The notes: a model not told the origin generated them from the letters alone. A DNA stretch of 64,000 nt from Bacillota bacterium (GCA_012728375.1 JAAYFF010000034.1:1-64000); one strand, 5' to 3'; counted from the stretch's first letter, positions 17,805-26,502 are shown. Translations and numbers: made by a program.

Positions 17805-18515
17805 TCAGACCTCGTCAGTTGCATTTTTACTGGGAATATCTCGTGAAAATTTTTTGTGTTCTTGAATATGGTTTAAAATTTTTTCAACTACTTCGTCCAG
17901 GGAATATGGTGTTGTATCGATAACCTTTGCCCCCGGAGCCACTGTTAAGGGGGAAAACTCGCGCTCTTGATCGAGGCGGTCTCTCATGGCAATTTCTTTC
18001 ATGACCTCATCGAAAGAAAGGATTGTTCCTTTTTCTTGCATTTCTTTCCAACGTCTGCGGGAACGTTCTTCCAGGCTGGCATAAATAAAAAATTTAAAAT
18101 CTGCATCTTTTAATACATTTGTTCCAATATCGCGGCCCTCCATAACAATACCGCGGCTTTTATCTGCCACCTTTTTCTGTAAAAAGACCAGCTCGCTGCG
18201 CAACTCGGGAGATTTGGAAACAACCGAGACATGCTTATTAATCTCCGGAGAACGGATTTCGGCAGTGATATCCTTACCGTCAACGAAAATACGGTTTCCG
18301 GCTGCTTCATCGTAGCAAATCTCTATATTGCACCTGCGGGCTATCTCGGCAAGCAGTGCTCCATTAGAAAAGTCAATCCCTTCCTGCAGCGCTTTGTAGG
18401 TAATGGAGCGATACATCGCCCCTGTATCCAAATATTTAAGACCAAGGCGGCGGGCAACCTCCCTGGCTACGCTGCTTTTACCCGCGCCTGCAGGACCGTC
18501 GATAGCGATTTGCAC
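17805..18515 (-). CDS. cmk: Cytidylate kinase
   Basis: Phosphorylates CMP and dCMP. 236 residues with the P-loop GPAGAGKSS at 7-15, YLDTGAMYR substrate-binding segment, MEGRDIGT and the RDRLDQERE lid. The C-terminal tail after residue 222 is slightly longer than usual. In the conserved order rluB ... cmk ... ispH-rpsA ... der. Confidence 0.95.
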   Translation of the reverse strand: MQIAIDGPAGAGKSSVAREVARRLGLKYLDTGAMYRSITYKALQEGIDFSNGALLAEIARRCNIEICYDEAAGNRIFVDGKDITAEIRSPEINKHVSVVSKSPELRSELVFLQKKVADKSRGIVMEGRDIGTNVLKDADFKFFIYASLEERSRRRWKEMQEKGTILSFDEVMKEIAMRDRLDQEREFSPLTVAPGAKVIDTTPYSLDEVVEKILNHIQEHKKFSRDIPSKNATDEV

Positions 18516-18651
18516 TAAGTGATGTCACTCCCTGTTCACCAAAACAGTGTCTCAAGTAGATTAATTATAAAAAATAAAGCGACCGGGCACCTTTACCGCC
18601 CAGTCATAATAATATATTATTACTTTCTATTTGACAAGCCCCAATCCATTT

Positions 18652-19158
18652 TTAAGGAATAATCCAGGCAAGAAGCTCCCTTTCTCCGAAGGTAACTATT
18701 TCATAGCCGGGCATTGGCTCGGAAAGCGTGCCGTGAACTTCCTTGATGCGGACAACGGCCGGAGTACCGCCTGTGACGTTTCCTATTACCTCAAGCATAT
18801 CCCCTGGAGACACGGCCAGTTTAAGGGGTTCGTTTTTTAGTTCAGCGGCTATTTTACCATTAAGCAAAATAAAAAGTTCTCGCTCGCTTCCCGGAGGTTG
18901 CACTGCTTCTATAATCAGGGCATATTCTTCTCCAGGAACATCTTTATTTGTCAGGAAACTCCCACTGAAAGCCTCCTGAATATTTTCAGCAAGGGGTTCC
19001 CCTTCAAGCTGGTCTGTCGTGCTGAGATAACGGCGGATATTTTCCTCTGTCATCAAGGCCTGGACAATAAAAAGCATAACAATAAAAAAAAGTGCCCCTC
19101 GAAAAAGAAATTTTTCCGCTGTATTTACAAATCGCTGCAGCCAGCGGTCAAAGTCCAT
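18652..19158 (-). CDS. Unknown membrane-anchored protein between cmk and rluB
   Basis: 168 residues, not recognised as a named family. It has one membrane segment near 19-36 after a short basic/acidic start (MDFDRWLQRFV), then an extracytoplasmic region of about 130 residues that looks beta-rich (ELFILLNGKIAAEL, GDMLEVIGNV). The pattern is that of a bitopic protein with a small outer domain. Its ribosome site AAGGAGG lies in the 3' arm of a hairpin (19165-19207), so translation may be controlled. In Bacillus the genes here are ypfA/ypfB, but no clear similarity is seen. Confidence 0.7.
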   Translation of the reverse strand: MDFDRWLQRFVNTAEKFLFRGALFFIVMLFIVQALMTEENIRRYLSTTDQLEGEPLAENIQEAFSGSFLTNKDVPGEEYALIIEAVQPPGSERELFILLNGKIAAELKNEPLKLAVSPGDMLEVIGNVTGGTPAVVRIKEVHGTLSEPMPGYEIVTFGERELLAWIIP

Positions 19159-19164
19159 CTAAAA

Positions 19165-19207
19165 AAAGCCTCCTTCTTACATAATGATATGCAAAAGAGG
19201 AGGCTTT
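19165..19207 (-). terminator. Hairpin ending the upstream gene and covering the next ribosome site
   Basis: Perfect 10-bp stem AAAGCCTCCT / AGGAGGCTTT, 23-nt loop, then a T-run on the minus strand, so it has terminator form. The 3' arm AGGAGG is also the only Shine-Dalgarno of the 168-residue gene, 9-10 nt before its ATG. Confidence 0.75.
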
Positions 19208-19225
19208 CATACCGGAACAGCAAAT

Positions 19226-19729
19226 TTAGCGGTTATTTTCTTTTTGTTTTTGCTGAATCCTTTGTTGCATTAATTCATTAATCTTAAAAAGAAGCTTTTC
19301 GGTTTCCTTATTGCTGAGATGTATACTGCGGGGTTCAAGTATCTCAATGCGCCGGAATTCCTCCCGCAGGATAAAGCGGAGCATGTCTTCCAGGCAGTCA
19401 GCATAAACCATCATTTCAAGGGGTGCATAGGAAACTTCCTCATCCAGCTCTTCGTCGTACACATTGTAAATTTCACCCAATTCGATATCATCAACGTGTA
19501 AACCCTGAAAGGGAATGTTACGCCACAGGGCAACTTGTTGATCCCGAATTTCCAATGCCACTTCCTCATTTTTTTTGCCGCCGAAAAACAGGCGCGCGGG
19601 TCTGTGCTTCCCTTTATAATCAAAACGAACTTTAAACTTCAGCCTGGAATTTGCTGCCTGGGAGGTGTTTTCCTGTTGATTTTCTTTTTTTTCGTTTTTT
19701 TCCCGCGAATTATATTCTTGTTTTAACAT
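19226..19729 (-). CDS. Unknown soluble protein, 167 residues
   Basis: No family recognised. The first 30 residues are very polar (Asn, Glu, Lys, Gln) and probably disordered; residues 30-150 look like a mixed alpha/beta domain with acidic runs (DVYDEELDEEV-like near 95); the end is a Gln/Lys-rich helix. No membrane segment, signal or cysteine pair beyond one. It is set off by the decamer CTGAGCAGTT upstream and a hairpin downstream. Same strand and base usage as its neighbours. Confidence 0.65.
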   Translation of the reverse strand: MLKQEYNSREKNEKKENQQENTSQAANSRLKFKVRFDYKGKHRPARLFFGGKKNEEVALEIRDQQVALWRNIPFQGLHVDDIELGEIYNVYDEELDEEVSYAPLEMMVYADCLEDMLRFILREEFRRIEILEPRSIHLSNKETEKLLFKINELMQQRIQQKQKENNR

Positions 19730-19832
19730 ATCTTTTCTTTTAACTCCTGAGCAGTTTCAAATATTTTGTCCTTTTTCAGGTATTTAATTCGAGGGGAGAG
19801 GAATTTTTTCCTGCATGCAGGTAAGAAAGAAA

Positions 19833-20585
19833 TTATTTTTGTGCCATTTGATAAAGTTTGTCGATCTCTTCCTTTTTTAAAGGGCGAAAAGTTCCTCTTT
19901 TAAGCCCTTTAAGATTTAAAAAAGCCAGAGATACTCTCTTTAAAAAAATAACAGGGTGGTTTACAGCTTTACACATCTTTTTGACCTGTCGCTTTTTCCC
20001 TTCGGCAATAACAATTTCCAGCTTGGCTTCCGGCGGATCCTGCCGGGTAGTTAAAAGTGCTACCCGGGCGGGCGAAAAAGTTGTATCACCTGCCTGAAAT
20101 CCCTCCCTTAATCTTTGGAGTTCACTTTTCGAGGGAATTCCCCGCACCCAGGCATGATATGTCTTTTCAATTTGAAAACGGGGGTGTGTCAGAAGGTAGC
20201 CCAGTTCCCCATCATTGGTCATAAGCAGTAAACCTTCAGTATCCAGATCAAGCCTTCCCACCGGGAAAAGCCCTTTTTGCAGGTGGGGTGGAAACAAATC
20301 CATTACTGTCGGCCTACCAAAGGGATCCGTTACCGTGGAGAGATAACCTCGGGGCTTGTACAGTAAAAAGTAACGTTTAGGCAAAGGTAGTCTTACGGGG
20401 TTATTGTCTACTTCAATGCGGTCCTTTAACGGATGGATTTTTTTACCCATTTCCCGGACAACTTCGCCGTTTACCCGTACCCTGCCTTCCTTAATCATTT
20501 TTTCCGCTGATCTCCGGGATGCAATCCCCGCGGAAGAAAGAAATTTTTGCAAGCGTAAGGGGCTGTTTGTTTTCTGCATAATCAT
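19833..20585 (-). CDS. rluB: 23S rRNA pseudouridine synthase RluB-type
   Basis: Makes pseudouridine in 23S rRNA (position 2605 in E. coli terms). An S4 RNA-binding domain at 8-58 (RLQKFLSSAGIASRR) is followed by the catalytic domain with the GRLDLDTEGLLL motif carrying the essential aspartate, and KRQVKKM near the C-terminus. 250 residues. No Shine-Dalgarno precedes the ATG; a TATAAT lies 6 bp upstream, so the message could be leaderless or depend on coupling with spmB, whose stop is 20 bp away. Confidence 0.93.
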   Translation of the reverse strand: MIMQKTNSPLRLQKFLSSAGIASRRSAEKMIKEGRVRVNGEVVREMGKKIHPLKDRIEVDNNPVRLPLPKRYFLLYKPRGYLSTVTDPFGRPTVMDLFPPHLQKGLFPVGRLDLDTEGLLLMTNDGELGYLLTHPRFQIEKTYHAWVRGIPSKSELQRLREGFQAGDTTFSPARVALLTTRQDPPEAKLEIVIAEGKKRQVKKMCKAVNHPVIFLKRVSLAFLNLKGLKRGTFRPLKKEEIDKLYQMAQK

Positions 20586-20605
20586 TATTATATTATACTC
20601 ATTTT

Positions 20606-21145
20606 TTAGAGAAATACCAGCCTGCAGATGAAGACGGCAGCAAGAATGCCTGCCGCATCAGCGAGAAGGCCCACTGTTAACGCGTAGCGGGTTTTTTTTA
20701 TCCCTACGGCACCAAAATACACTGCCAAAACAAAAAGGGTGGTATCAGTACTCCCCTGCATGGTGGCTGCCATGCGTCCCAGCAAAGAATCCGGACCGTT
20801 AACCTTCATAATTTCTGTTGCAATAGCCAGAGCGCTGCTTCCGGAAACCGGACGCATAATGGCAAGGGGCAGAATTTCTACGGGTATTCCCACTAGTTTA
20901 AGGAGCGGGGCAAGCATACTTTCCAGCAATTCCATTGCCCCGCTTTCCCTGAACAATCCAATGGCAATCATCATACCGACAAGGTAAGGGATAAGCCTGA
21001 CCGACATCTCGAATCCTTCCTTGGCTCCCTCAACAAACGTTTCAAAGACCTTGGTGCCGCAAAAATGGGCATAAAAAACAGCCGAAAAGATCAAACAGGG
21101 CACGACCCATGCAGATATATCGCTGATCAAATCAAAAGGGTTCAC
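20606..21145 (-). CDS. spmB: Spore maturation protein B
   Basis: Nucleoside-transporter-gate (Gate) fold membrane protein involved in spore core dehydration in Bacillus. 179 residues with four to five membrane segments and the conserved RPVSGSSALAIATEIM and QGSTDTTLFVLAVYFG motifs. 21 bp after spmA, in the usual dacB-spmA-spmB order. Confidence 0.95.
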   Translation of the reverse strand: MNPFDLISDISAWVVPCLIFSAVFYAHFCGTKVFETFVEGAKEGFEMSVRLIPYLVGMMIAIGLFRESGAMELLESMLAPLLKLVGIPVEILPLAIMRPVSGSSALAIATEIMKVNGPDSLLGRMAATMQGSTDTTLFVLAVYFGAVGIKKTRYALTVGLLADAAGILAAVFICRLVFL

Positions 21146-21166
21146 AGTCCGCTCCTAAGGGATAGT

Positions 21167-21769
21167 TTACTTGTTCCGGCCATTATTTTTGTAGCGGCTA
21201 TAAAAGCGAAAGACGCGGTCCAGGAGTATGGCGGCCACAGTGGAACATAAGGAGGCTACAAGCGTCGTCCCGATAATGTCGGTCGGGTTCTGGGCACCTG
21301 TTGCCGCACGGAGTGCAATAACTGTCGTCGGTATTAAGGTCAGCCCGGCTGTATTTATTGCCAGGAAGGTGCACATATCATCGGTTGCCGTATCGGGCCG
21401 GCGATTCATTTTCTGCAGCTCTTCCATAGCTTTAATACCGAATGGGGTTGCGGCATTGCCCATACCGAGTAAATTGGCGCTCATATTCATGAGCATGGCA
21501 TTCATTGCTTTATGGTTATGGGGGACCCCCGGGAAAAGCCAGCGTGCCAGAGGTTTTAAAAAAAAAATTACGATATGGATAAAGCCGGATTTTTCAATTA
21601 CTTTCATAATACCGAGCCAAAAAGCCATAATGCTGATGAGGCTTAAGGCAATGCCAACAGCCTGTTCAGCAGAAGAAAAAATACTATGGGTAACTATATC
21701 AATACGGCCGTTTATTCCGGCAACAAAAATGGCGATAAGTATCATTCCCGCCCAGAGCAAATTTACCAC
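21167..21769 (-). CDS. spmA: Spore maturation protein A
   Basis: Partner of SpmB with a related Gate-domain fold. 200 residues, five membrane segments; the conserved NMSANLLGMGNAATPFG stretch near 95 and the NTAGLTLIPTT stretch near 148 are present. It starts 3 bp after the dacB stop. Confidence 0.95.
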   Translation of the reverse strand: MVNLLWAGMILIAIFVAGINGRIDIVTHSIFSSAEQAVGIALSLISIMAFWLGIMKVIEKSGFIHIVIFFLKPLARWLFPGVPHNHKAMNAMLMNMSANLLGMGNAATPFGIKAMEELQKMNRRPDTATDDMCTFLAINTAGLTLIPTTVIALRAATGAQNPTDIIGTTLVASLCSTVAAILLDRVFRFYSRYKNNGRNK

Positions 21770-21772
21770 TGC

Positions 21773-22891
21773 TTACCCTCTCCCCAACCGTTTTTTGATT
21801 TTTTCCCAGAAGCTTAGCTTTTTAATGTCCCTTCCTGCGAGCAGATCCACAACGCCAACTTTACTCCCGTCATAATAGACCTCCAGTTCCCCAATCCTTT
21901 CATGTTTTCTGATGGGAGCTTTAAGGGGCTCTGCAACGAGAAAGCGGTAGGTTATTTTATCCACCTCTTCTTCTTTTTCCAGAGGGTAAGAAAAAGGGGA
22001 GCCGGCTAATGCTTCAACCTTTCCTGAGACGCCGTCCAAAACAGCGATAGATTTTAAATACTGTTCCTTTTTCACCAGAAGGTATGGAGTAAAGTCCTCA
22101 AAGCCGTAGTCAAACAATGCCATCGCGTCTTCCCACATCTGGGGGGCATTAAGGACTACGGCAATGAGCCTTCTGCCCTCTCTTGCGGCCGAACCGGCAA
22201 AACACCGTCCTGCAGGCGTTGTCCAGCCCGTCTTAATTCCTTCCGCGCCCGGGTAAATTTCCAACAACTTATTCTGGTTATATAAATGCCGGTCCCAGGG
22301 ATGACCGGGCCATGAAATCGTTACCTGCGGTGTGGAAATAATTTTTTGAAATTCCTTTATTCCCATGGCATGGGAGGAAATGACGGCCAGATCGTAGGCA
22401 GTGGTATAGTGTTCGGGGTGGTGCAGTCCGTGAGGATTGCGAAAGGATGTGTTCCGGGCTCCCAGTTCCCGGGCCCTTTGCGTCATCATCTGGGCGAATG
22501 ATGCCACATCGCCGCCGATATGCTCAGCGATGGCTACCGCTGCATCATTTCCCGAGCGCAGCATCAGGCCGTAAAGCAGCTCCTCAAGAGTTTTCTTTTC
22601 CCCTGCTTCAAGCCAGATAGATGAACCTCCTACTGCAGCAGCCTGAGCACTGGTAATGATCTCGTCATGTAAGTTTCCCTTTTCAAGGGCAACAATGGCT
22701 GTCATTATTTTTGTTGTGCTGGCCATAGGTTTTGGCAGGTGAGGTTTTTTTGCATACAGGATCCTTCCGCTGTTCCAGTCCAGAAGAACTGCGGCTTCCG
22801 CTGATATCGGCTTTAATTCGGCTTCCGCCGTTTTAATAAAGAGAATAGAAAGTAAAAGGGGCAGCAATGCCCAGGAGAGAAGTTTCTTCAA
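21773..22891 (-). CDS. dacB: D-alanyl-D-alanine carboxypeptidase, sporulation type
   Basis: Penicillin-binding protein 5-like serine peptidase that trims cortex peptidoglycan; first gene of dacB-spmA-spmB. A signal peptide (1-24, ending TAEA) is followed by the S11 domain with SxxK at S58-K61 (STTK), SGN in RSGNDAAVA near 112, and KTG in GIKTGWT near 222, then the beta-rich C-terminal domain and an amphipathic helix for membrane attachment. TTG start behind AGAGGGGAAAGGG. 372 residues. Confidence 0.93.
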   Translation of the reverse strand: MKKLLSWALLPLLLSILFIKTAEAELKPISAEAAVLLDWNSGRILYAKKPHLPKPMASTTKIMTAIVALEKGNLHDEIITSAQAAAVGGSSIWLEAGEKKTLEELLYGLMLRSGNDAAVAIAEHIGGDVASFAQMMTQRARELGARNTSFRNPHGLHHPEHYTTAYDLAVISSHAMGIKEFQKIISTPQVTISWPGHPWDRHLYNQNKLLEIYPGAEGIKTGWTTPAGRCFAGSAAREGRRLIAVVLNAPQMWEDAMALFDYGFEDFTPYLLVKKEQYLKSIAVLDGVSGKVEALAGSPFSYPLEKEEEVDKITYRFLVAEPLKAPIRKHERIGELEVYYDGSKVGVVDLLAGRDIKKLSFWEKIKKRLGRG

Positions 22892-22975
22892 GACCCTTTC
22901 CCCTCTTTCAGTCTAGTTGAAGAAGCATCCTGTTTTAATTATTTATTCCGGTGAATTCCCTTTTATGAACAAAGA

Positions 22976-23006
22976 AGCGGCTTTAATCTCAAAGGATTAA
23001 GCCGCT
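22976..23006 (-). terminator. Terminator after gerW/ytfJ
   Basis: Stem AGCGGCTT(T)AATC / GATTAAGCCGCT with a one-base bulge and short loop; a T-rich tail follows on the minus strand. It separates the scpA-to-ytfJ run from dacB. Confidence 0.7.
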
Positions 23007-23035
23007 CGAAAAATAAAGGATAAAAAGCCAAAGGA

Positions 23036-23449
23036 TCAAGATTTCCTGCTTTCCGATCCCTTACCAATAAAGTCCTTTATTTGCTGCACAATACTGGGGG
23101 CAAGTTCCACAATTCTGTCCAGAATTGTATTTCGATCTACGGGTAAAAGGCGGATTTCTTCCGGACCTGTCACAAGAAAGGCAACGGGTTGAATAGAAAC
23201 TCCTCCCCCGCTGCCTCCGCCGAAGGGAAAAGCCCCTTCCTGGGTTCCGGCAACGGATTTGGCACTGTCTCCTTCCGTATCAAATTCGCTGCCTCCGGCA
23301 ACAAAACCAAAAGAAACCCTGGAAACCGGAATAATAATATGTCCGTCGGGAGTTTCCACCGCATCTCCAACAACTTTATTAACATCCACCATTTCTTTTA
23401 AATTCTCCATGGCTGTTTTCATTAAGCCTTGGATTGGATGCTCCGGCAT
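23036..23449 (-). CDS. ytfJ: GerW family sporulation protein YtfJ
   Basis: Spore protein needed for normal germination in Bacillus (GerW). The 137-residue protein begins MPEHPIQGLMKTAMENLKEM and continues VETPDGHIIIPVSRVSFGF, nearly the Bacillus pattern, followed by the glycine-rich GGGSGGGVSIQPVAFLV strand. The start, behind GGGGAGG, lies 71 nt inside the 3' end of the DUF2953 gene. Confidence 0.95.
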   Translation of the reverse strand: MPEHPIQGLMKTAMENLKEMVDVNKVVGDAVETPDGHIIIPVSRVSFGFVAGGSEFDTEGDSAKSVAGTQEGAFPFGGGSGGGVSIQPVAFLVTGPEEIRLLPVDRNTILDRIVELAPSIVQQIKDFIGKGSESRKS

Positions 23450-23999
23450 TTTTTAAGCACCTCCCCGCTAATAAAAATGCTGCCAGATATATTCCCATAT
23501 ACAATAACCGCAAGGCATTGGCTTTAAACTCAAGGAAAAAGTCAAAATAAAATATTTTCGCTGTAAAAGACGGATAAATAACAATGTGCGGCCGTTTCTG
23601 AAAGGAATAGTGTGTTTCTAGATACCGGCTTAAAAAACCGGATATCCCGAGCAAACTACCGGCAAGAAGTGCAGTGTCGTAAGGATTCCCATTGCCGATT
23701 TTTATTTTCAGCAGCATATTTTTCCCTTTTAGAGCTTTTAACTGCCGGTTAAAAAAAATAATGCCGTGTGTAAGAATATTGCTGTCAATTTGGGAAGCAA
23801 AATGATAAGGTGCTGCGGAAAGCCGGTTTAAAAACACAGTTTTATGGAGAGTAAAGAAAAAAAACTTGATCTCCAAAGAGATACCATTATTTTTCCGCCA
23901 GTTTGCAATTTTTATGCGTATGGTGAAAGGCGTAAGGAAGATGGTAAGAAAAAAACAAAAAAAGAGAAACCAGAAATAAAAAGAGAGTGGCAGATCCAC
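23379..23999 (-). CDS. DUF2953 domain protein
   Basis: 206-residue protein related to YtfI, the usual neighbour of GerW. Hydrophobic segment at 7-27, a central beta-rich region and a second membrane segment near 170-188. The GTG start follows AAAGGTG. It overlaps gerW by 71 nt in another frame; both starts have ribosome sites, so the overlap is real. Function unknown; likely a membrane partner of GerW. Confidence 0.85.
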   Translation of the reverse strand: MDLPLSFYFWFLFFCFFLTIFLTPFTIRIKIANWRKNNGISLEIKFFFFTLHKTVFLNRLSAAPYHFASQIDSNILTHGIIFFNRQLKALKGKNMLLKIKIGNGNPYDTALLAGSLLGISGFLSRYLETHYSFQKRPHIVIYPSFTAKIFYFDFFLEFKANALRLLYMGIYLAAFLLAGRCLKNAGASNPRLNENSHGEFKRNGGC

Positions 24000-24034
24000 C
24001 GGCGGACACCTTTTCCCAGCTTAAAGAAGCTTTT

Positions 24035-24601
24035 CTATTTAGTTTCTCCATTTCCAGAAAAACCTATAACACTTTCTTCATCGTTGCTTTTTAAATCTGA
24101 CAAATCCTTTAAGCCAAAATAGCGGAGAAATTCCGGTGTCGTAGCGTAAAGAAGAGGCCGGCCAATTCCCTCTTTCCTTCCGGCAACTTTAATCAGCCTT
24201 CTTTTTAAAAGGTTTTCTATAACCCCGTCAACTTTTACGCCGCGGATAGTCTCAATTTCAATTTTGGTGATGGGCTGTTTGAAGGCGATTATGGATAAGG
24301 TTTCCAGGGCCGCCTGGGAGAGGGGAGCTTCGGAATACTCTTCAGAAAAAAGTTTTTCCAGATACGCGGCAGCTTCCGGTTTGGTGCCGAGCTGGTATCC
24401 TTCATGCCTCTCCAGAAGCAGCAAGCCTCGATCCTCCTGCTCCAGGGCATGTTTAAGCCTGCCTAAGCCGTTTTTCACCTCCGCCGCGGAAACCTGGCAA
24501 ACCAGGCATAGTTGTTCAATGGAGAGGGGCTCATGGGAGAGAAAAAGAGCGGCTTCGAGCAGGGCTTCCGTGGAGAGCGTCTTATTGTCCCTGTCCATCA
24601 A
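24035..24601 (-). CDS. scpB: Segregation and condensation protein B
   Basis: Winged-helix subunit of the Smc-ScpAB condensin. 188 residues with two winged-helix domains; the conserved LSQAALETLSIIAFKQPITK-type helix and IRGV..DGVIENLL pattern are visible in the second half. 29 bp after scpA. Confidence 0.95.
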   Translation of the reverse strand: MMDRDNKTLSTEALLEAALFLSHEPLSIEQLCLVCQVSAAEVKNGLGRLKHALEQEDRGLLLLERHEGYQLGTKPEAAAYLEKLFSEEYSEAPLSQAALETLSIIAFKQPITKIEIETIRGVKVDGVIENLLKRRLIKVAGRKEGIGRPLLYATTPEFLRYFGLKDLSDLKSNDEESVIGFSGNGETK

Positions 24602-24630
24602 GGGCCACCTTCCCGCTTAACGTTTTTGCT

Positions 24631-25464
24631 TTAGGCTTCCGACTGATGCTCCCCGGATCTCCGGGCAGGTACAGAAATTTGTATTTTGCCGAAGAGCGTT
24701 TTCTGGTTTAAATAAATTTTTCCCCTTCTGGTAAGCTCAAGGAGCGCGAAAAAGGTAAGGATCATCTCCCTTTTTCCTTCGCGCTCCAGTAGCTTTTCCA
24801 TATAAAATTTCTTTGCGGCAATTTTTCTGATGGATTTTAGAACCGCATTTATTTTGTCCAATAACGTGGTTTCTTCCGTAAAAGTAAAAAATGCCTTTTC
24901 TTCTCTTTTTGCCTTTCCTTTTTGCTGCAGCTTCTGAAAAGTTTTCACAAGAACTTCAAAGGAATATGGATAAAGGGAAGACTGTTTGTGGACAATGACT
25001 ACTTTGGGCTGATCCGGGGAGCGCAAAAAAATTTTTTTTTGTTCTGCTTCCCTTTGTTTTAATTTTAAAGCTATCGTTTTAAAATAACTATATTCCAACA
25101 AGTGCCGGACCAGTTCTTCCTTGGAACCGAAAAAAAAGGCGTCTTCCTCGCTTTGTATAACTTCCTGCGGGGGTTGTTTGGGGAGCAGCATTTTAGATTT
25201 AAGATAGAGCAGATTGGCCGCCATAACCAGGAAATTTCCGGCAGGATCCATGCTCAATTTTTGCATTGTCCTGAGATAGTTGAGATATTCTTCCGTAATT
25301 TGCGCCAGTGAAATATCCCAGATGTTTATTTCTTCTTTTTTGATTAAATAGTAAAGGAGTTCAAACGGGCCTTCAAAAACAGGAAGCCTGATAAAATAAG
25401 CATCTTTATCTCCTGCCTTTGGCATTAACAAAGACCCGTTTTCTTTTTTCCCGGTCGGGGCCAC
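24631..25464 (-). CDS. scpA: Segregation and condensation protein A
   Basis: Kleisin subunit that bridges the Smc heads with ScpB. The start is taken as GTG at 25464, 7 nt after AAGGAGG, giving 277 residues; this also removes an otherwise needed overlap with trpS. The conserved opening is FEGPFELLYYLIKKEEINIWDI (residues 32 onward), and the C-terminal winged helix ends near the stop. An ATG at 25425 is in frame but has no ribosome site. Confidence 0.93.
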   Translation of the reverse strand: MAPTGKKENGSLLMPKAGDKDAYFIRLPVFEGPFELLYYLIKKEEINIWDISLAQITEEYLNYLRTMQKLSMDPAGNFLVMAANLLYLKSKMLLPKQPPQEVIQSEEDAFFFGSKEELVRHLLEYSYFKTIALKLKQREAEQKKIFLRSPDQPKVVIVHKQSSLYPYSFEVLVKTFQKLQQKGKAKREEKAFFTFTEETTLLDKINAVLKSIRKIAAKKFYMEKLLEREGKREMILTFFALLELTRRGKIYLNQKTLFGKIQISVPARRSGEHQSEA

Positions 25465-25483
25465 TTCTTGCCCTCCTTGTGCC

Positions 25484-26476
25484 TTAAGACAATCCCATTG
25501 CCTGCCGGACTTCCTCCATCGTCTTTTGAGCAACGGCCCGTGCTTTCTTTCCGCCCTCTGCCAGAATTTCCATAACCAGCTGAGAATTTTTCTCTAATTC
25601 CCGGCGTTTGTAATATATGGGCTCAAGGAAATTTTGCATATATGTGGAGACGGATGTTTTGCACTGGACACAGCCGATGCTCCCCTTTTTGCAGCTCTCC
25701 TCCACTTCTGCCTGGTTATCCTGATTAAAAATCCGGTGGTAGGCAAAAACACTGCAGATATCAGGATTCCCCGGGTCATTTTTTCTGATTCTTCCCGGGT
25801 CGGTTATCATCATTCTTACCCTTGAAGGGATTTCTTCCAGGGGAATGGAGATTTCAATAATATTATTGTAACTTTTACTCATTTTCCTGTTGTCAAGACC
25901 CGGGACCACCTTATAAATATTGAGCAGCGTTTCCGGTTCCGGAAAAACTTGTTGTTTATAAAGATAGTTAAAGCGTCTGGCAATTTCCCGCGTCAATTCA
26001 ATATGAGGGGCCTGGTCTTCCCCTACGGGTACTGCGTTAGCCTTGTAAACAAGAATATCGGCAGCCTGCAGCAGCGGGTAACCCAAAAAACCGTACGTGG
26101 AAATGTTCTTTCCCTTAAGTTGGTTAAGCTGTTCCTTGTAGGTCGGCACCCTTTCCAGCCAGGAAAGAGGTGTTAGCATGGAAAGCAAAAGATGCAGTTC
26201 CGCATGCTCTTTAACGTCGGATTGTTTGAAAACCACCGCTTTTTGAGGATCAATGCCGCAACTTAGCCAATCCATGACCATTTCGCGAACATTTTCCTCT
26301 ACTTTGCGGGGATTTTCATAGTCTGTTGTTAAAGCATGCCAATCTACAACGCAATAAAAACAGTCATATTCTTCCTGCAACTTAACCCAATTTTCCAGTG
26401 CGCCAAAAAGGTTGCCCAGATGAAGTTTTCCGGTTGGCCTCATGCCGCTCAGTATAATTCCTTTTTTTGCCGGCAA
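25484..26476 (-). CDS. trpS: Tryptophanyl-tRNA synthetase
   Basis: Class I synthetase, 330 residues, normal length. HIGH-type motif is TGKLHLGNL near residue 15, KMSKS occurs in DNRKMSKSYNN near 195, and GEDQAPH marks the tryptophan site. No T-box leader: only 26 bp separate it from the M50 protease gene. Confidence 0.96.
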   Translation of the reverse strand: MPAKKGIILSGMRPTGKLHLGNLFGALENWVKLQEEYDCFYCVVDWHALTTDYENPRKVEENVREMVMDWLSCGIDPQKAVVFKQSDVKEHAELHLLLSMLTPLSWLERVPTYKEQLNQLKGKNISTYGFLGYPLLQAADILVYKANAVPVGEDQAPHIELTREIARRFNYLYKQQVFPEPETLLNIYKVVPGLDNRKMSKSYNNIIEISIPLEEIPSRVRMMITDPGRIRKNDPGNPDICSVFAYHRIFNQDNQAEVEESCKKGSIGCVQCKTSVSTYMQNFLEPIYYKRRELEKNSQLVMEILAEGGKKARAVAQKTMEEVRQAMGLS

Positions 26477-26502
26477 TCAAATTCATTCCTTTCAGTAAAT
26501 AT

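Noticed and set aside
21228-21875. 215-codon plus-strand open frame over spmA
   Set aside because: Antisense to a conserved gene; no protein family pattern and no promoter.
26477-26502. T-box leader before trpS
   Set aside because: Only 26 bp separate trpS from the upstream gene.
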